A DNA stretch of 64,000 bases. Origin: Mercurialis annua (taxonomy: Eukaryota; Streptophyta; Magnoliopsida; Malpighiales; Euphorbiaceae). Positions 20,946 to 31,277 of the stretch are shown here, in pieces. Within the stretch, counting starts at the first letter, position 1; the number at the start of each line of letters is the position of its first letter. The stretch covers positions 5,826,001-5,890,000 of the forward strand of contig NC_065574.1 in the NCBI RefSeq assembly GCF_937616625.2, read 5' to 3'. The notes under the pieces are model-generated. The model searched no databases. It worked only from the letters and a program-made list of their open reading frames with translations, and was not told where the DNA came from. Position numbers and translations under genes: made by a program.

Positions 20946-21277
20946 CTGAAAAGAGAGGGAAATTGAAAGGACACGCCTTTAATTTTTCTCTCTCTCCCCA
21001 CTCAAAACGTCTCCTGGGAAAGCGCTCACGCCATAACTACTAGACACGTGGACCCAGCGTAGACAACAAGCAACCGCCACATAGGACAGCGGCTGCAACA
21101 GCTGTCAGACAGGACATCTCGACAGTCACGTCTTTTCACACAGCCATATCAGCTCACCTATCTCTCTGACAAGCAGCTCGGTGTCAGAGACCATCCATAA
21201 ACGAACCAAGCACGCCAAGGATCACGTGACTTGATAACTCGGATAACAATACCATCTCGGACATAAATATCCGACAC

Positions 21278-21292
21278 ACTGGGGGGGACTAG
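21278..21292 (+). other. Polypurine tract
   Basis: CACTGGGGGGGACTAG immediately precedes the 3' LTR, the expected plus-strand primer site for reverse transcription. Confidence 0.85.
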
Positions 21293-22070
21293 TGATAACG
21301 TAGCACATCTAATAGGGGCGAAGCAACCTCGCCAGGAACGAACATCGCTAAATCAAGCATTTCACCGACCTGGTAACAATGTCCGACCTTCTTGAAATCA
21401 TAGATCACATGACTTGGGGGGGTCACCGGATCGATGGGAATTCAAGCATCATCCGAGACATTCATGTCTGATAAGGTCGGACCCAGGATTCTATCCGGGC
21501 TCTGAGTTATAGTCAACTCGGATCCAGGCCGAGCTCCGAGTTCATAAACCCTGAAGATCGGGTCGCATGGCCCGAGCTTCGAGATACCCTCATTAACCAG
21601 AACCATGATAACTTGGTCCCCAAGTTATCCGGGCTTCAAGGTTTAACCGGGCTCCGAGGTCTTGCCCAGAAGCACACGCTCGTGTACCAGATCCTGGGAC
21701 CACAAAAGATCTTCTGACATGTATGCGAGGAATGTTCCCTCTGACACACCTAACAACCCGTGCCTCCCGCAGGGATATTCTGCCACGTCAGCATAACTGA
21801 TTTCTGGGACCACTGGGCTCACAGCCTGCCAGCAAGGCAGGTTTGTCCTTAAACCCTAACTATAAATAGAGGGTTTAAGGACAAACCCTAGGTAATTTCT
21901 CTTTTCCACTCTAAGAATACTCTTTTTCTCTTCTTCTTCTTTCTCTACCTCAAACCCTTACTTGAGCGTCGGAGCGAACGTCCGGTGACCCCCACCGGAG
22001 TTCCTTCTGACCTCTGTTTGCTTGTGGTGTGCAGGTCGTTAAAGCTCGGATTCAGTTTGATGATTTATCA
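21293..22070 (+). repeat. 3' LTR (778 bp)
   Basis: Partner of the 5' LTR, ending TGATTTATCA and followed by the CTTAC target duplication. The TATA box TATAAATAGA (21861-21870) here could also drive outward transcription into 22071 onward. Confidence 0.95.
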
Positions 22071-22075
22071 CTTAC

Positions 22076-22193
22076 CAATCTAAATCTCCTGTTTAATCCT
22101 CTTATCAACTACCCTCATATTATGCAGCATTTGAGTGGACAACCTAATATTGTTGAGTTTAAAGGGGCTTATGAGGATAATAAATTTAATTGA
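22076..22193 (+). pseudogene. Captured CDPK kinase-domain fragment (second half)
   Basis: Continues the frame interrupted at 10463 and encodes IMQHLSGQPNIVEFKGAYED (about 22119-22178), the kinase subdomain IV signature of plant calcium-dependent protein kinases, then ends in TGA near 22193. The residues before it (NLLFNPLINYPH) do not match a CDPK, so two gene fragments were joined with the intervening ATP-binding region missing. Confidence 0.75.
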
Positions 22194-22455
22194 TTTATAT
22201 TTAATAAAAAAATTGTGAAATTTTAGAGAAGATGAGATTTTTGTTTTAATTATAACCTTGAGGATTATTTAGAATATTAATTAAAATTGAAAGTATTTGG
22301 AAAAAAGTTAATTTGATGCTTGAGTGTGTCATTGAAACCAAAAGGTGTGGATTTTAATATTTAAGGGTGCAATTGAAACCGAAAGGTCATAATTTGGGTA
22401 AAATTGGTGGTTTTACAACATGAGAGTGCAATTGAAACCGAAAGACTCTGATTTG

Positions 22456-22850
22456 TATGCCCAGCCTCATAAACTAATGCAAGTGTAAGGAATATTAATT
22501 GACCAACTTTTGAAAATTACTTGGCGATTGTAAGATAATTAATGTATTTGATAAAAGGAACTTTCAAAGAAACCATAACTACACTGTGAATTAACACATT
22601 TTTAGTTTTGATCACAATTTTTTCAAAAAAGAAACAGCGATGGGAGGATTCCTATTCACATTTAAATCTAGAGTTAACAAATTACTAGTCAATTAGATTG
22701 ATGTCTGTGTGCGCGTTTTACGGATGAAATTGAATAATTTTGCATTCTTTCATTTTAAATTTTAAATTTATCTTTGTATTCCTAGCCTCATAAACCAATG
22801 CAAGTGTTAGGAATATTACTGACCTAGTTTTGGAAGTTAATTGACATAAA
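22456..22850. repeat. RLP upstream-type sequence, displaced from RLP2
   Basis: 22500-22690 resembles 26885-27030 upstream of RLP3: shared order of CAACTTTTG/CAAGTTTTGG, TGTGAATTAA, TTGATCACA, AACA.CGATGGG.GG, TTCACATT, then GTTAACAAATTACTA. It reads as the distal upstream region of RLP2, moved 12.9 kb away by the nested transposons. A partial second copy starts near 22784 (GCCTCATAAACCAATGCAAG, compare 22462). Confidence 0.65.
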
Positions 22851-23676
22851 TAGAAATTTATCACAATATATAAATATGATATTTTAACAAATTTATTGAA
22901 ATTGAGTATATAAAATAATATAAATTCAAATAAAACAGAGATGTTGAATATATAGAAAGAAAATACTTTGCACAATATAAAATAAATAAATTATAATCTA
23001 ATTTAATTTATTGATTTAATTTAAAATAATTATCTATATTCAATTACTAATAGACATTAATAATAAATTAAAACTTTTCAAATTTTATAACTATGCCACT
23101 TAATTATAGCAAAATTCTTCACATTCCATTACTTATAAATAGCACTACATATTCTTCAAATTTAAAAAACCAAAAGAATTAATTTTTACAAGTTTAAACT
23201 TTAATAAAATTTAATTAACTATTAGTAAAAAATTAAAATCATATTCTGTAACTTATAGATGTCAATAACTTAATAATTTAAAAAAAAAAGATTTATGATG
23301 AACAACTTTCTAAATTTTGTACAAGAGTATTATTTTTATATTAAATTAGAACACATTTTTAAAAACTGGGATTAGCTAGAAACCAATTGCATGTCTAATT
23401 AAAAGCAAATATTAAACAGGAAATACAAAGCAAGAAAGATATTGAAGAACTCTAAGACTAATCCGAGACCGAGGATGTATTGGCATGAATAATTATCCAC
23501 TTTGATTGAGATGAGTTTACCATTTCCCCATGAATTTAGATTTTTAAGCTTAAAACACCAAACACATACATTTTAAATAAATATAGAAAATTACAAACTA
23601 AAGAGACAGAATATAAAAGAGAAAACACAAGTTCAAGTACATTCTTATCAGCATATGGCTCTGCAATTTTAATTTA
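22851..23676. other. AT-rich intergenic DNA
   Basis: Very AT-rich, includes the 3' flank of RLP3. No gene, clear repeat structure or RNA gene recognised. Confidence 0.4.
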
Positions 23677-26600
23677 TCATAACATACAATTACAGCATTC
23701 CAAAATTTTGTTCCATAACCGATTTAAGTGAGCAAAATATAAATCCCTCCATTGCCTATTAAAAGCTAAAGGACCCACTACAACCCAAAAGCCTACCACA
23801 AATCCCGGAGCAATGCTCACATACACGTAGAACCAATCCACCACTCCAGCTTCTTCGTCTGCTGTTCTGCTTTCTTTATCGATCTGAACTGTATGAGCGT
23901 CTCTCGGGTCCTTAGTAAGCGGAGGTCCGGAAAGGTTGTTGCCGATGAAACTTGAGGCCTCCAAACTTCCTAACTGAGTGCTTACAGGAATTCTTCCTGA
24001 CAATTTGTTATAGGATAAGTTTAAGCGGCTCAACTTAGACAAGCTTGCCATGCTTTGTGGGATTTCACCAATAAGTAGGTTTTGAGAAAAATCAAGAGAT
24101 TGCAATGATTGCATAGCACCCATATCCTTTGGAATTCTCCCACTTAAAAGATTATTTGACAAGTTCAAAGATTGTAGCTGTACAAGGCTTGTTATTTCTT
24201 CAGGAATCTCACCGGTCAGCTTATTGTTTGAAAGGTCTAAACTCCTTACATAAATAAGAATGCTGTCATATTCCAACCTTCTTCCCTTGCTCGTAATGGC
24301 AGAACTCGTTATAACGCTAACTGAACCTGTAATCCAGCCAGTGGTCCACTGTCCACTGCCCTCTCCTGTTTCCATCGCAGTCAAATTACTGATACATTCC
24401 GGTATAGCTCCACTGAGATTGTTATCAGCAAGATCCAAAATTTGTAAAGACGTCATGTGGCATAATTTTTCGGATATCTTGCCGTGAAATTTATTTTCAC
24501 GAAGATTGAGAATTACTAACTGAGGAAGTTGTTCTCCTGTCGTCCATGTTGAGATATCTCCTCGTAATCCATTTCCACGCAAGTCAAGTACATATAAGTA
24601 GTTCCAACTTTGAAGTGACAATGGTATTTCACCAGACATATTGTTGTTGTGGATGTCCAAAAACTCGATTTCTGTTAACATTCCAAACGATGGAGGAAAT
24701 TTCCCACTGAAATTGTTGTCGCTTAGTTTCAGAAATCTTAAATTCTTCCAGTTCTCCCAACAATTGGGCAACTCACCGGATAAATGATTTTTCCCAAGGT
24801 TAAGGAAAGCCATAGCATTTACCTCGTGCATGTTACCACATAAAAAGTTAGATATTGACCCTGTGAATGAATTGTTGGAAAGATTCAATTGTGTGAGATT
24901 GGAAGACACTTGAGGCAGAGGACCTTCAAAATGATTTGAGCTCAAGTCAATGTATGAACCTTGAGATTCAATGGCACTGCTAGAGCTCAGGTTGATGTAT
25001 GGAATATTTCCATGCATCTGATTATGAGAGAGATTGATAACAACAGCTGAGAGAGACATGTTAAGGAACCAAATAGGAAGGGTGCTTGAAATTTTGGAGT
25101 TGGACAAGTCGAGACTGTTTAAATGATTAAGCGGACGAAGCCATGCGGGAAACAAAGGGCCAACATGGCAGGACACTAAATATAATTCTTCAATGTGTTG
25201 AAAAGGAGGAACCCAATCAGGGGTAACTCTAAAAACTAGATGGTTCCCAGATGCCCTAAAGCTCTTTAGATTTTTGAGCTTTGTGAAATGAGTTTCATAA
25301 ACTTTTCCTTCTAATGCATTTCGAGATAAATCTATCCTTTCTAAATTTTCAAGCATTCCAAAACTGTCTGGGAGTGTTCCATTCAGGTAGTTGTTCCCCA
25401 GGTTGAGGTAATGTAAGGAATTCAGCTCCCCTAAACTCTCAGGAATGTGACCAAAAATTGAATTACCGTTAAGATCCAAGCTGACTAGATTCTTCAATTC
25501 CACAAGATGATTGGTGAGATGACCTGATAAGCGACAGGAAAACAAAAATAACGACTCCAGTCTGAGGAAGGGACACTCTGACAGAATTTCTAATACCTCA
25601 TTAATGTCTTGGAACATTTGCAAAAAAGATAGATCAAGTGACCTCAAATTGCAAAGATTTTTGAATGATGCTGGAATTCCTCCTTTGAGTCCATTATTAT
25701 AGGACAAGTAAATGGTATCGAGGGAAGTCAAATTCCCAAGGCTGCTTGGAATTCTACCTTCTAACATATTGAATTGAAGGTAAAGAAACTCGAGTTGGGA
25801 AACACCATCCAACCAATCTGGTAGGGAAGAATTGAACTGATTATGTGATAAATCAAGTTGTATCAGCGAGGTTAAGTTTTGAATATGAAGAGGTATAGGT
25901 CCAAGGAAATAATTCCTTGCAAGATCAAGAAAAGTCAAAGTTTTAATGCCAAAAATCCAACGGGGCACTACGCCCTCACGAGGTTGAAAAGCAGTTCTTA
26001 AATCAAGTTTTGCAAGGGATGAAAAGTTAACCAAGGGAAGATGATGATCAATCGGATAAAGATCACAGCCTGACAAGTGTAATTCCACAAGTGAAGGAAG
26101 CGTATTTAACACGCGCAGCCAATCATAAGCTTTACTAAGGTTCACGCTACTCAGGTCAATGAATTCTAGTGATCTAAGACTAGAAAGCCAATATAAGCTC
26201 TCAACATATTTGGGATGATAAAAGTAATCATCTCCTTTGAGATTTAGGTATTGCAAATTTGAGAGGTTTCCAAGTTGATGAGGAACCATTCCTCCAAATC
26301 CTGCTCCACTAAGATTAAGGTATCTTAGACTTGTCATAGAGCCCAGAAATTTTGGAATTGGAATTCCTCCAAAATTATTGTAGCTGAGATCTAAATATTT
26401 CAGGTGCTTCAAGTAAAGCAAAGATGGATTGATCTTACCTCCAAACACTGATTTCTCTGCAAACTCCCTGTAAGGAGGAGGAGCAGCGGCAGCATCATCA
26501 TAAGTGGTATAATACTCATCTTCAGAAAGACTTGTGACATGCAGCTCAACGACATGGCCGGTCACGTTATGGCAGACAACACCGCTCCATCTGCAGCAAT

Positions 26601-26775
26601 CAGTATCGTCAATCCAAGACGCCAGCCGGTTAGAAGGATCAGTAAGCTCATTCTTGAACTGCAAAAGAGCTTCTCTTTCACCAGGAATGCAGATCCCACA
26701 GCTGATAAAGCTCACATTACAAAAAACAAAATTAATCAAGAAAAGAATGATAATGATTCTACAACTGCTACTCAT
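23677..26775 (-). CDS. LRR receptor-like protein (EIX2/Cf-type), RLP3
   Basis: Intact single-exon frame of 1032 residues from the ATG complementary to 26773-26775 to TGA at 23677-23679. Signal peptide about 1-27, LRRNT cap with the CCRWSGVVC motif, and an acidic then Ala/Pro-rich loop (DDAAAAPPPY) where RLP1 has poly-Asp. A full set of LRRs follows, with an island at about 797-840, four LRRs, a membrane helix (SIAPGFVVGFWVVVGPLAF) and a short basic tail ending CCNCML. The same length as RLP1 and near-identical over long stretches, so the pair is a recent inverted duplication, differing mainly in the variable LRR faces and the cap loop. Predicted kinase-less surface immune receptor. Confidence 0.93.
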   Translation of the reverse strand: MSSSCRIIIILFLINFVFCNVSFISCGICIPGEREALLQFKNELTDPSNRLASWIDDTDCCRWSGVVCHNVTGHVVELHVTSLSEDEYYTTYDDAAAAPPPYREFAEKSVFGGKINPSLLYLKHLKYLDLSYNNFGGIPIPKFLGSMTSLRYLNLSGAGFGGMVPHQLGNLSNLQYLNLKGDDYFYHPKYVESLYWLSSLRSLEFIDLSSVNLSKAYDWLRVLNTLPSLVELHLSGCDLYPIDHHLPLVNFSSLAKLDLRTAFQPREGVVPRWIFGIKTLTFLDLARNYFLGPIPLHIQNLTSLIQLDLSHNQFNSSLPDWLDGVSQLEFLYLQFNMLEGRIPSSLGNLTSLDTIYLSYNNGLKGGIPASFKNLCNLRSLDLSFLQMFQDINEVLEILSECPFLRLESLFLFSCRLSGHLTNHLVELKNLVSLDLNGNSIFGHIPESLGELNSLHYLNLGNNYLNGTLPDSFGMLENLERIDLSRNALEGKVYETHFTKLKNLKSFRASGNHLVFRVTPDWVPPFQHIEELYLVSCHVGPLFPAWLRPLNHLNSLDLSNSKISSTLPIWFLNMSLSAVVINLSHNQMHGNIPYINLSSSSAIESQGSYIDLSSNHFEGPLPQVSSNLTQLNLSNNSFTGSISNFLCGNMHEVNAMAFLNLGKNHLSGELPNCWENWKNLRFLKLSDNNFSGKFPPSFGMLTEIEFLDIHNNNMSGEIPLSLQSWNYLYVLDLRGNGLRGDISTWTTGEQLPQLVILNLRENKFHGKISEKLCHMTSLQILDLADNNLSGAIPECISNLTAMETGEGSGQWTTGWITGSVSVITSSAITSKGRRLEYDSILIYVRSLDLSNNKLTGEIPEEITSLVQLQSLNLSNNLLSGRIPKDMGAMQSLQSLDFSQNLLIGEIPQSMASLSKLSRLNLSYNKLSGRIPVSTQLGSLEASSFIGNNLSGPPLTKDPRDAHTVQIDKESRTADEEAGVVDWFYVYVSIAPGFVVGFWVVVGPLAFNRQWRDLYFAHLNRLWNKILECCNCML

Positions 26776-27030
26776 TATCTACACTTAGTAGAAATGCATA
26801 TGAACTTAGCTATATTTATTATAAATTTCTTCACTTAGGGAAAGGAGAAATGGGAGATAATTTATAGTATTGGTGACAGTAAGGACAAGTTTTGGAAGTG
26901 AGTAGAGACTGTAAAATAATGTGAATTAATAAACAATTAGGGTTGATCACATGGTTTTTAAACAATTAAACAATGATGGGCGGGTTCTGATTCACATTCA
27001 AAGCCAGAATTAACAAATTACTAATCAAAA
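26776..27030 (-). promoter_or_regulatory. Upstream region of RLP3
   Basis: Minus-strand TATA-like TATAATAAATATAG at 26812-26826, about 40 bp before the ATG. The conserved RLP leader block is at 26831-26880, followed by sequence shared with 22500-22690. Confidence 0.55.
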
Positions 27031-28076
27031 TTAGAATCCAATAGCCATAAATGTTCTTCATAAAGCATTCTCCTATTTTAATGCAGCATCACATTTGAGA
27101 TTTGAATCAATTTCTAACTTTATAGCGATCAAAATTTTGTTTAATAAAAGATTAGATCAACAATTGACCAAAAAAGTTCATTACCGGCCGAAAATAAGCA
27201 AGTACGGAAGTACCCGGCAACCACCTGGTACTGCTCTCTGAGTGACATACTCCCGTTTAATTATGGATAAGCAAACATGTAGGTAATGAAGTTTAATTAT
27301 ATTAATTGGATTTGTTTGTAACATTTTGACCTTTGTAATTTTGTCTATATCACCCTAATTCGCACCTTTCGTTTCCAATTACACCCTAAAATATTAAATT
27401 AATCTTTTTTACTAAAAAAATGTCAATTTAATTTTTTATATTTAATTTATTTTCTGAAAAGTATTTAATCTATCTATCTATAACTATACTATAAGAGCGA
27501 AGGGGGGGACAGGCAAAATTACAACATTAGCCTTTAATAATTAAAAAAAATTACAAGTTAAATATAAATTTGATTTTAATTGTAATTCTAAAGTAATATA
27601 CGTAAACAGTAAGAGGTTAAGTGAAATTGTAATTCACTATCTAACAGTAACATTGTTTGCAATATAACTCTTAATTAAAAACAATATTATAATTCTAAAG
27701 TGATAAACGTAAAAAGTAAGAGGTTATGTGCAATTGCAATTCTCTAAATTCACTTGTGCTAATCTCTAACAATAACATTGTTTGCAGTAATATGGAACAA
27801 ATATAAAATACTAAGATAATTTAATAAAATTATTAAATTAAAATAGTATAATTAACAATTTTATTAATATTTAATTTATATAACGAGTCATATAAATATC
27901 ACTCACATGCTAGAATTTTAATAAAAAATAATTTTATAATAATTTATTTAAAACTGAAATATTATATTTAATAATTTAAATAATATTAAAATAAAATAAT
28001 ATTAAAAATAAACAACAGGTCATAGATAAAATTACAATATTAGAATAAATAATAGTTAAATACAAGATATAATTAA

Positions 28077-28397
28077 GGTTTAATGGCATAAAAATCATAA
28101 ATTTTAGCGTGTTTTGCAAATTTAACATAAACTTTCAATTTTGGCAAATACACAAACTTTTGATTTTTTGCAATTTTAGCACCGATCAATTTTTCTTCAA
28201 AAAAATAGAGAAAAATGCTGATGTGGACGCCGGAATAGTGGTTATTCCGGTGTACACATCAGCATTTTTTTCACGAAAAATTGATCGGTGCGAAAATTGC
28301 CAAAAATCAAAAGTTTGTGTATTAATTTGCCAAAATTGAAAGTTTATGTTAAATTTGCAAAACATGTTAAAGTTTGTGACTTTTACGCATTTAAGCC
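28077..28397. mobile_element. Mutator-type MITE, 321 bp, inside Helitron A
   Basis: Near-complete inverted repeat: left arm with TTTTGCAAATTTAACATAAA, right arm with its reverse complement. The ends are GGTTTAATG and CATTTAAGCC. Perfect 9-bp duplication TATAATTAA at 28068-28076 and 28398-28406. The centre holds GCTGATGTGGACGCCGGAAT facing an inverted copy. Confidence 0.9.
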
Positions 28398-29570
28398 TAT
28401 AATTAAACAATAAGAGTTTAATTTCAGTTAAAGTAAACTACTACTTTTATCACGATAATAGGATAAATAAATACAAGATATAATTAAATAATGTAATTTT
28501 AGTTTCAATGGAAGTAAACTACTACTTTTATATAGTACAATTTACTTATATAATTGAGTAAATTCCAAGTGAATAATTAATCTTCCTACGTATAATTATT
28601 TTCTTTAACAAGATGTTTGAAGGGCGCTAAAACTTCAAAGGCCATAAGATGTTAACAATCATAATCAAACAATCTAAAATCTAGAAACCACTTTAGTTGG
28701 AAGGTTATGTTACAAAGCAATGATCAAGAGTTTATGATGGTTCTAAGTCGCTTTTAATGGCTATTAAAGTTCAAATCCACGAATCTCTTTTCAAGGTAAT
28801 TTTTTTTCTCATTATCAGTTATTAATTTATATATATTGATGATGATGGTTGTTATGAATAGAGTATATCAAATGACAAATGAAGAAAATTTATCATAGTC
28901 AAAATTATCAAAGGTAATGTTCGTAAATTGTAACCAGCCGTAATTTTTGCTATTGATATTTTTTTAAAATTAGAAATTGGATTTTTGGTCCAAATACACA
29001 TCTTTTAAATCTTCATGATTTTCCTTTTCTGTGTTGTAATTAGAAAATGCTTTTCTTTCTCCGTTTCTGTGTTGAATTTGCAAACTTTTGAAATTAGAAA
29101 ATTAATTAATGTGTTTAAACTAATCGGACTTTGAGAAGCAGTAGAGTAATGGACAATTCTCCAATAGTCTACTATTAGAGTTCATAAAAATAAAAAGCTT
29201 ATTATTAGTGTAGAGTTCACTGCCAACTTATGCACATAAAGGTCGCATGGTTGGGAATAATATTACATAGTGCTTTATTTATTGAAAAAATAAATTAATT
29301 AAGGAAATAGTAAAATATTATATTTAACAATTTAATCGAAATTTTTTATAACTAAAGTCTTTTTTATTTAATTCATAAATATCAAATATAATTTTAAAAA
29401 ATTATAAATATATTGTATTTTTGAATAATTTTTATATATAACGACAATATGTAGAGTTTCTTATTTCTTCGTTATTAAATTATTTTTTTCTCTTAGTTAG
29501 GACCCGTTTGGGACACGTCATGTACCCTGTATCAATTTTTTTTTCTCATAGTTGGTACCCGTTCGGGACA

Positions 29571-29620
29571 ATACTATAAGAGCGAAGGGGGGGGGACAAG
29601 CAAAATTACGGTAATAGATC
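29571..29620 (+). mobile_element. Helitron 5'-tip fragment
   Basis: ATACTATAAGAGCGAAGGGG, then GGGACAAGCAAAATTAC, matches the start of Helitron A (27487-27530). It lies downstream of a local repeat (GGACCCGTTTGGGACA and GTACCCGTTCGGGACA). Probably a truncated relative or a composite junction. Confidence 0.6.
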
Positions 29621-29893
29621 TCATTAAGGGTATAATTGATATTAAAAATATAAAGTTAATAAAAGATTAATTTTAAATGATAATACAATATAGTAGGGAT
29701 TAGTGTTTAGTTAAACTTCAAATACTAGACTTCGGTAATCTGAGAATTAGTAATACAATATAAAAGGGATTAGTATTTAGTTAAACTTCAAAAACTAGAC
29801 TATGGTAATCTGAGAATTAGTACAGGAGTTAAACTTTAAATATTGACTATAGACTATAGTAATATTATCTTGTATAATTACGGAAAAAAACCC

Positions 29894-30023
29894 CTATAAA
29901 TAAAGCTAAAGGAAAAAGAAAAAACGGAGTACTGTTATTCATCAAGTAGAAGACGAGCACATTAGACATCATTTGTTTGGTGAATTTGTTCCCTCTGCTA
30001 AACAAGTTGACCCGGCTAAAGTG
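29894..30023 (+). pseudogene. Possible captured exon 1 in Helitron A
   Basis: CTATAAATA (about 29894) precedes an open stretch encoding HQVEDEHIRHHLFGEFVPSA and continuing to AKV, where a good donor GTG|GTATGT occurs at 30023. Composition is less AT-rich than around it. I do not recognise the protein. Helitrons often pick up exons, but this is a guess. Confidence 0.3.
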
Positions 30024-31214
30024 GTATGTTTAGTTTTATTTTTTTATAACTTATAGTAATTATTATTTTAAATTTATGATAAAATTATACAACTTTTATG
30101 ATTTTTTTTAATGATTAATTTTTAATTTTATGTTTTTATTATATTTTACAATGCATGTTATATATATTATAATGTAAATTGACTTCTGTAATAGAGGAGT
30201 AATATCTCATCAAATTAAAAAAGTGAAAAGTTATTTCCTTTTCTTTCTTGATTAGTTTCCTTAGTAAATAATTATACCAACAACTATAAAACCATCTACG
30301 TTGTGGGTAAAAAAAAAAACCTTTAGTTAGGAAATATGAAAATAATGAATTTGGCTCATGTAGCCTAACAAAGAATCTTCCTGGAAAAATCAAGTTCTTA
30401 TGTTATGGTCATAAAATCTAATTTTACATCTCCAAAAAACTAATTATAATTAAATAAATAGTTAACGTGCCATAATTAATAATTTAATTAATTTTAATTA
30501 TATAACGGGTCACATAAATATTATTTATATTCTATAATTATATAACGGGTCATTTAAATATCGCTCACGTTATATATTAATAATTTCATAAAGAATAAAT
30601 TAACTAAGAGTAAATTATTTAAGAGTTTAACTTTAGTAAGAAATTAAAGTCTACATGAGACAGCAAATGAAAAAAAAATTACTTTTAAAAATAGTAATTA
30701 ATTAAGAGTTCAACTTTATTATGGAAAGGTAGTTTAATTACAACACAATTATTTGGTTAAGAAATTAAACAAAAATATATTATTATACAATATTTTAAAT
30801 ATGGGCAATGCTTCAATAGGCCTTTATACTCCATAATATTTTCATAACTATTACTCCATAATATTTTCATAACTATTACTCCATAATTATAGGATATATA
30901 TCTATTGAAAACTTCAGGTCATTGTTATCCTAGCTTAAGTTCGATAGTGTGGAGTTTCCTTACTTTCGGTAATCTAATCCTATTGTAACTAAACTTATAT
31001 TTAAACTTAAATTGGAGTAACATTTAAATTTGATAGTCTAGAATTTCTTTAGTTCAATATTACTCTAAGTTTTAATGTTTGTGTTGAAGTTAGATACTTT
31101 ATAAATAATAAAGAGTTTATTATATACTTTAATTTTTGTTATTTAATTTTTTATATTATATTTTAATTTTAATTCTAATTTTATTTCTAATTTTTATTTT
31201 TTGATAGAAGGAAG

Positions 31215-31277
31215 TATAGAGGCGGTATAATGACAGAGCTGTTAAAACTAGCATTGAACAAATTAGAGGCTGTTCAG
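31215..31277 (+). pseudogene. Possible captured exon 2 in Helitron A
   Basis: Open stretch encoding YRGGIMTELLKLALNKLEAV, bounded by an AG acceptor-like end and CAG|GTATAT. It is amphipathic-helix-like. It could pair with the 29894-30023 stretch across an AT-rich intron of 1.2 kb. No homologue recognised. Confidence 0.28.

Larger units (their letters stand above)
10464..22070 (+). mobile_element. Non-autonomous Ty3/gypsy (Tat-like) LTR retrotransposon, 11.6 kb
   Basis: Complete element bounded by 777/778-bp LTRs beginning TGATAA and ending TTATCA, with identical 5-bp target duplications CTTAC at 10459-10463 and 22071-22075. A TGGCGCC primer-binding site and a GGGGGGGACTAG polypurine tract are present. 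Internal order: gag, protease in another frame, integrase tail, an 18-bp tandem array, and an antisense spliced gene with a PF04195-like ('putative gypsy type transposon') domain. Reverse transcriptase, RNase H and the integrase catalytic core are absent, so it depends on relatives for movement. Tat-lineage placement is inferred from the chromodomain-less integrase tail and the antisense ORF, which are known in Grande/Retand-type elements. Confidence 0.95.
9571..22436. mobile_element. Mutator-type element with captured CDPK fragments, split by an LTR retrotransposon
   Basis: The left arm (9571 to about 9710) starts GGCTAATCC and contains TTCAATTGCACTC, AATTTTACCCAAATT and ACCTTTCGGTC. The right arm (about 22300-22436) is its reverse complement: GGTGCAATTGAAACCGAAAGG, AATTTGGGTAAAATT, GAGTGCAATTGAA. 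The outermost 45 bp or so of the right arm are missing, so no target duplication can be confirmed. Between the arms are a palindrome-rich core, fragments of a calcium-dependent protein kinase gene (Pack-MULE style) and, inserted within these, an 11.6 kb LTR retrotransposon. Family placement rests on similarity to the MITEs here that have perfect 9-bp duplications. Confidence 0.72.

Noticed and set aside
867..26775. LRR receptor kinases instead of receptor-like proteins
   Set aside because: All three proteins stop about 25-30 residues after the membrane helix and no kinase sequence follows in any frame.
28109..28410. Two opposed frames of about 75 codons
   Set aside because: They are the two strands of a MITE inverted repeat.
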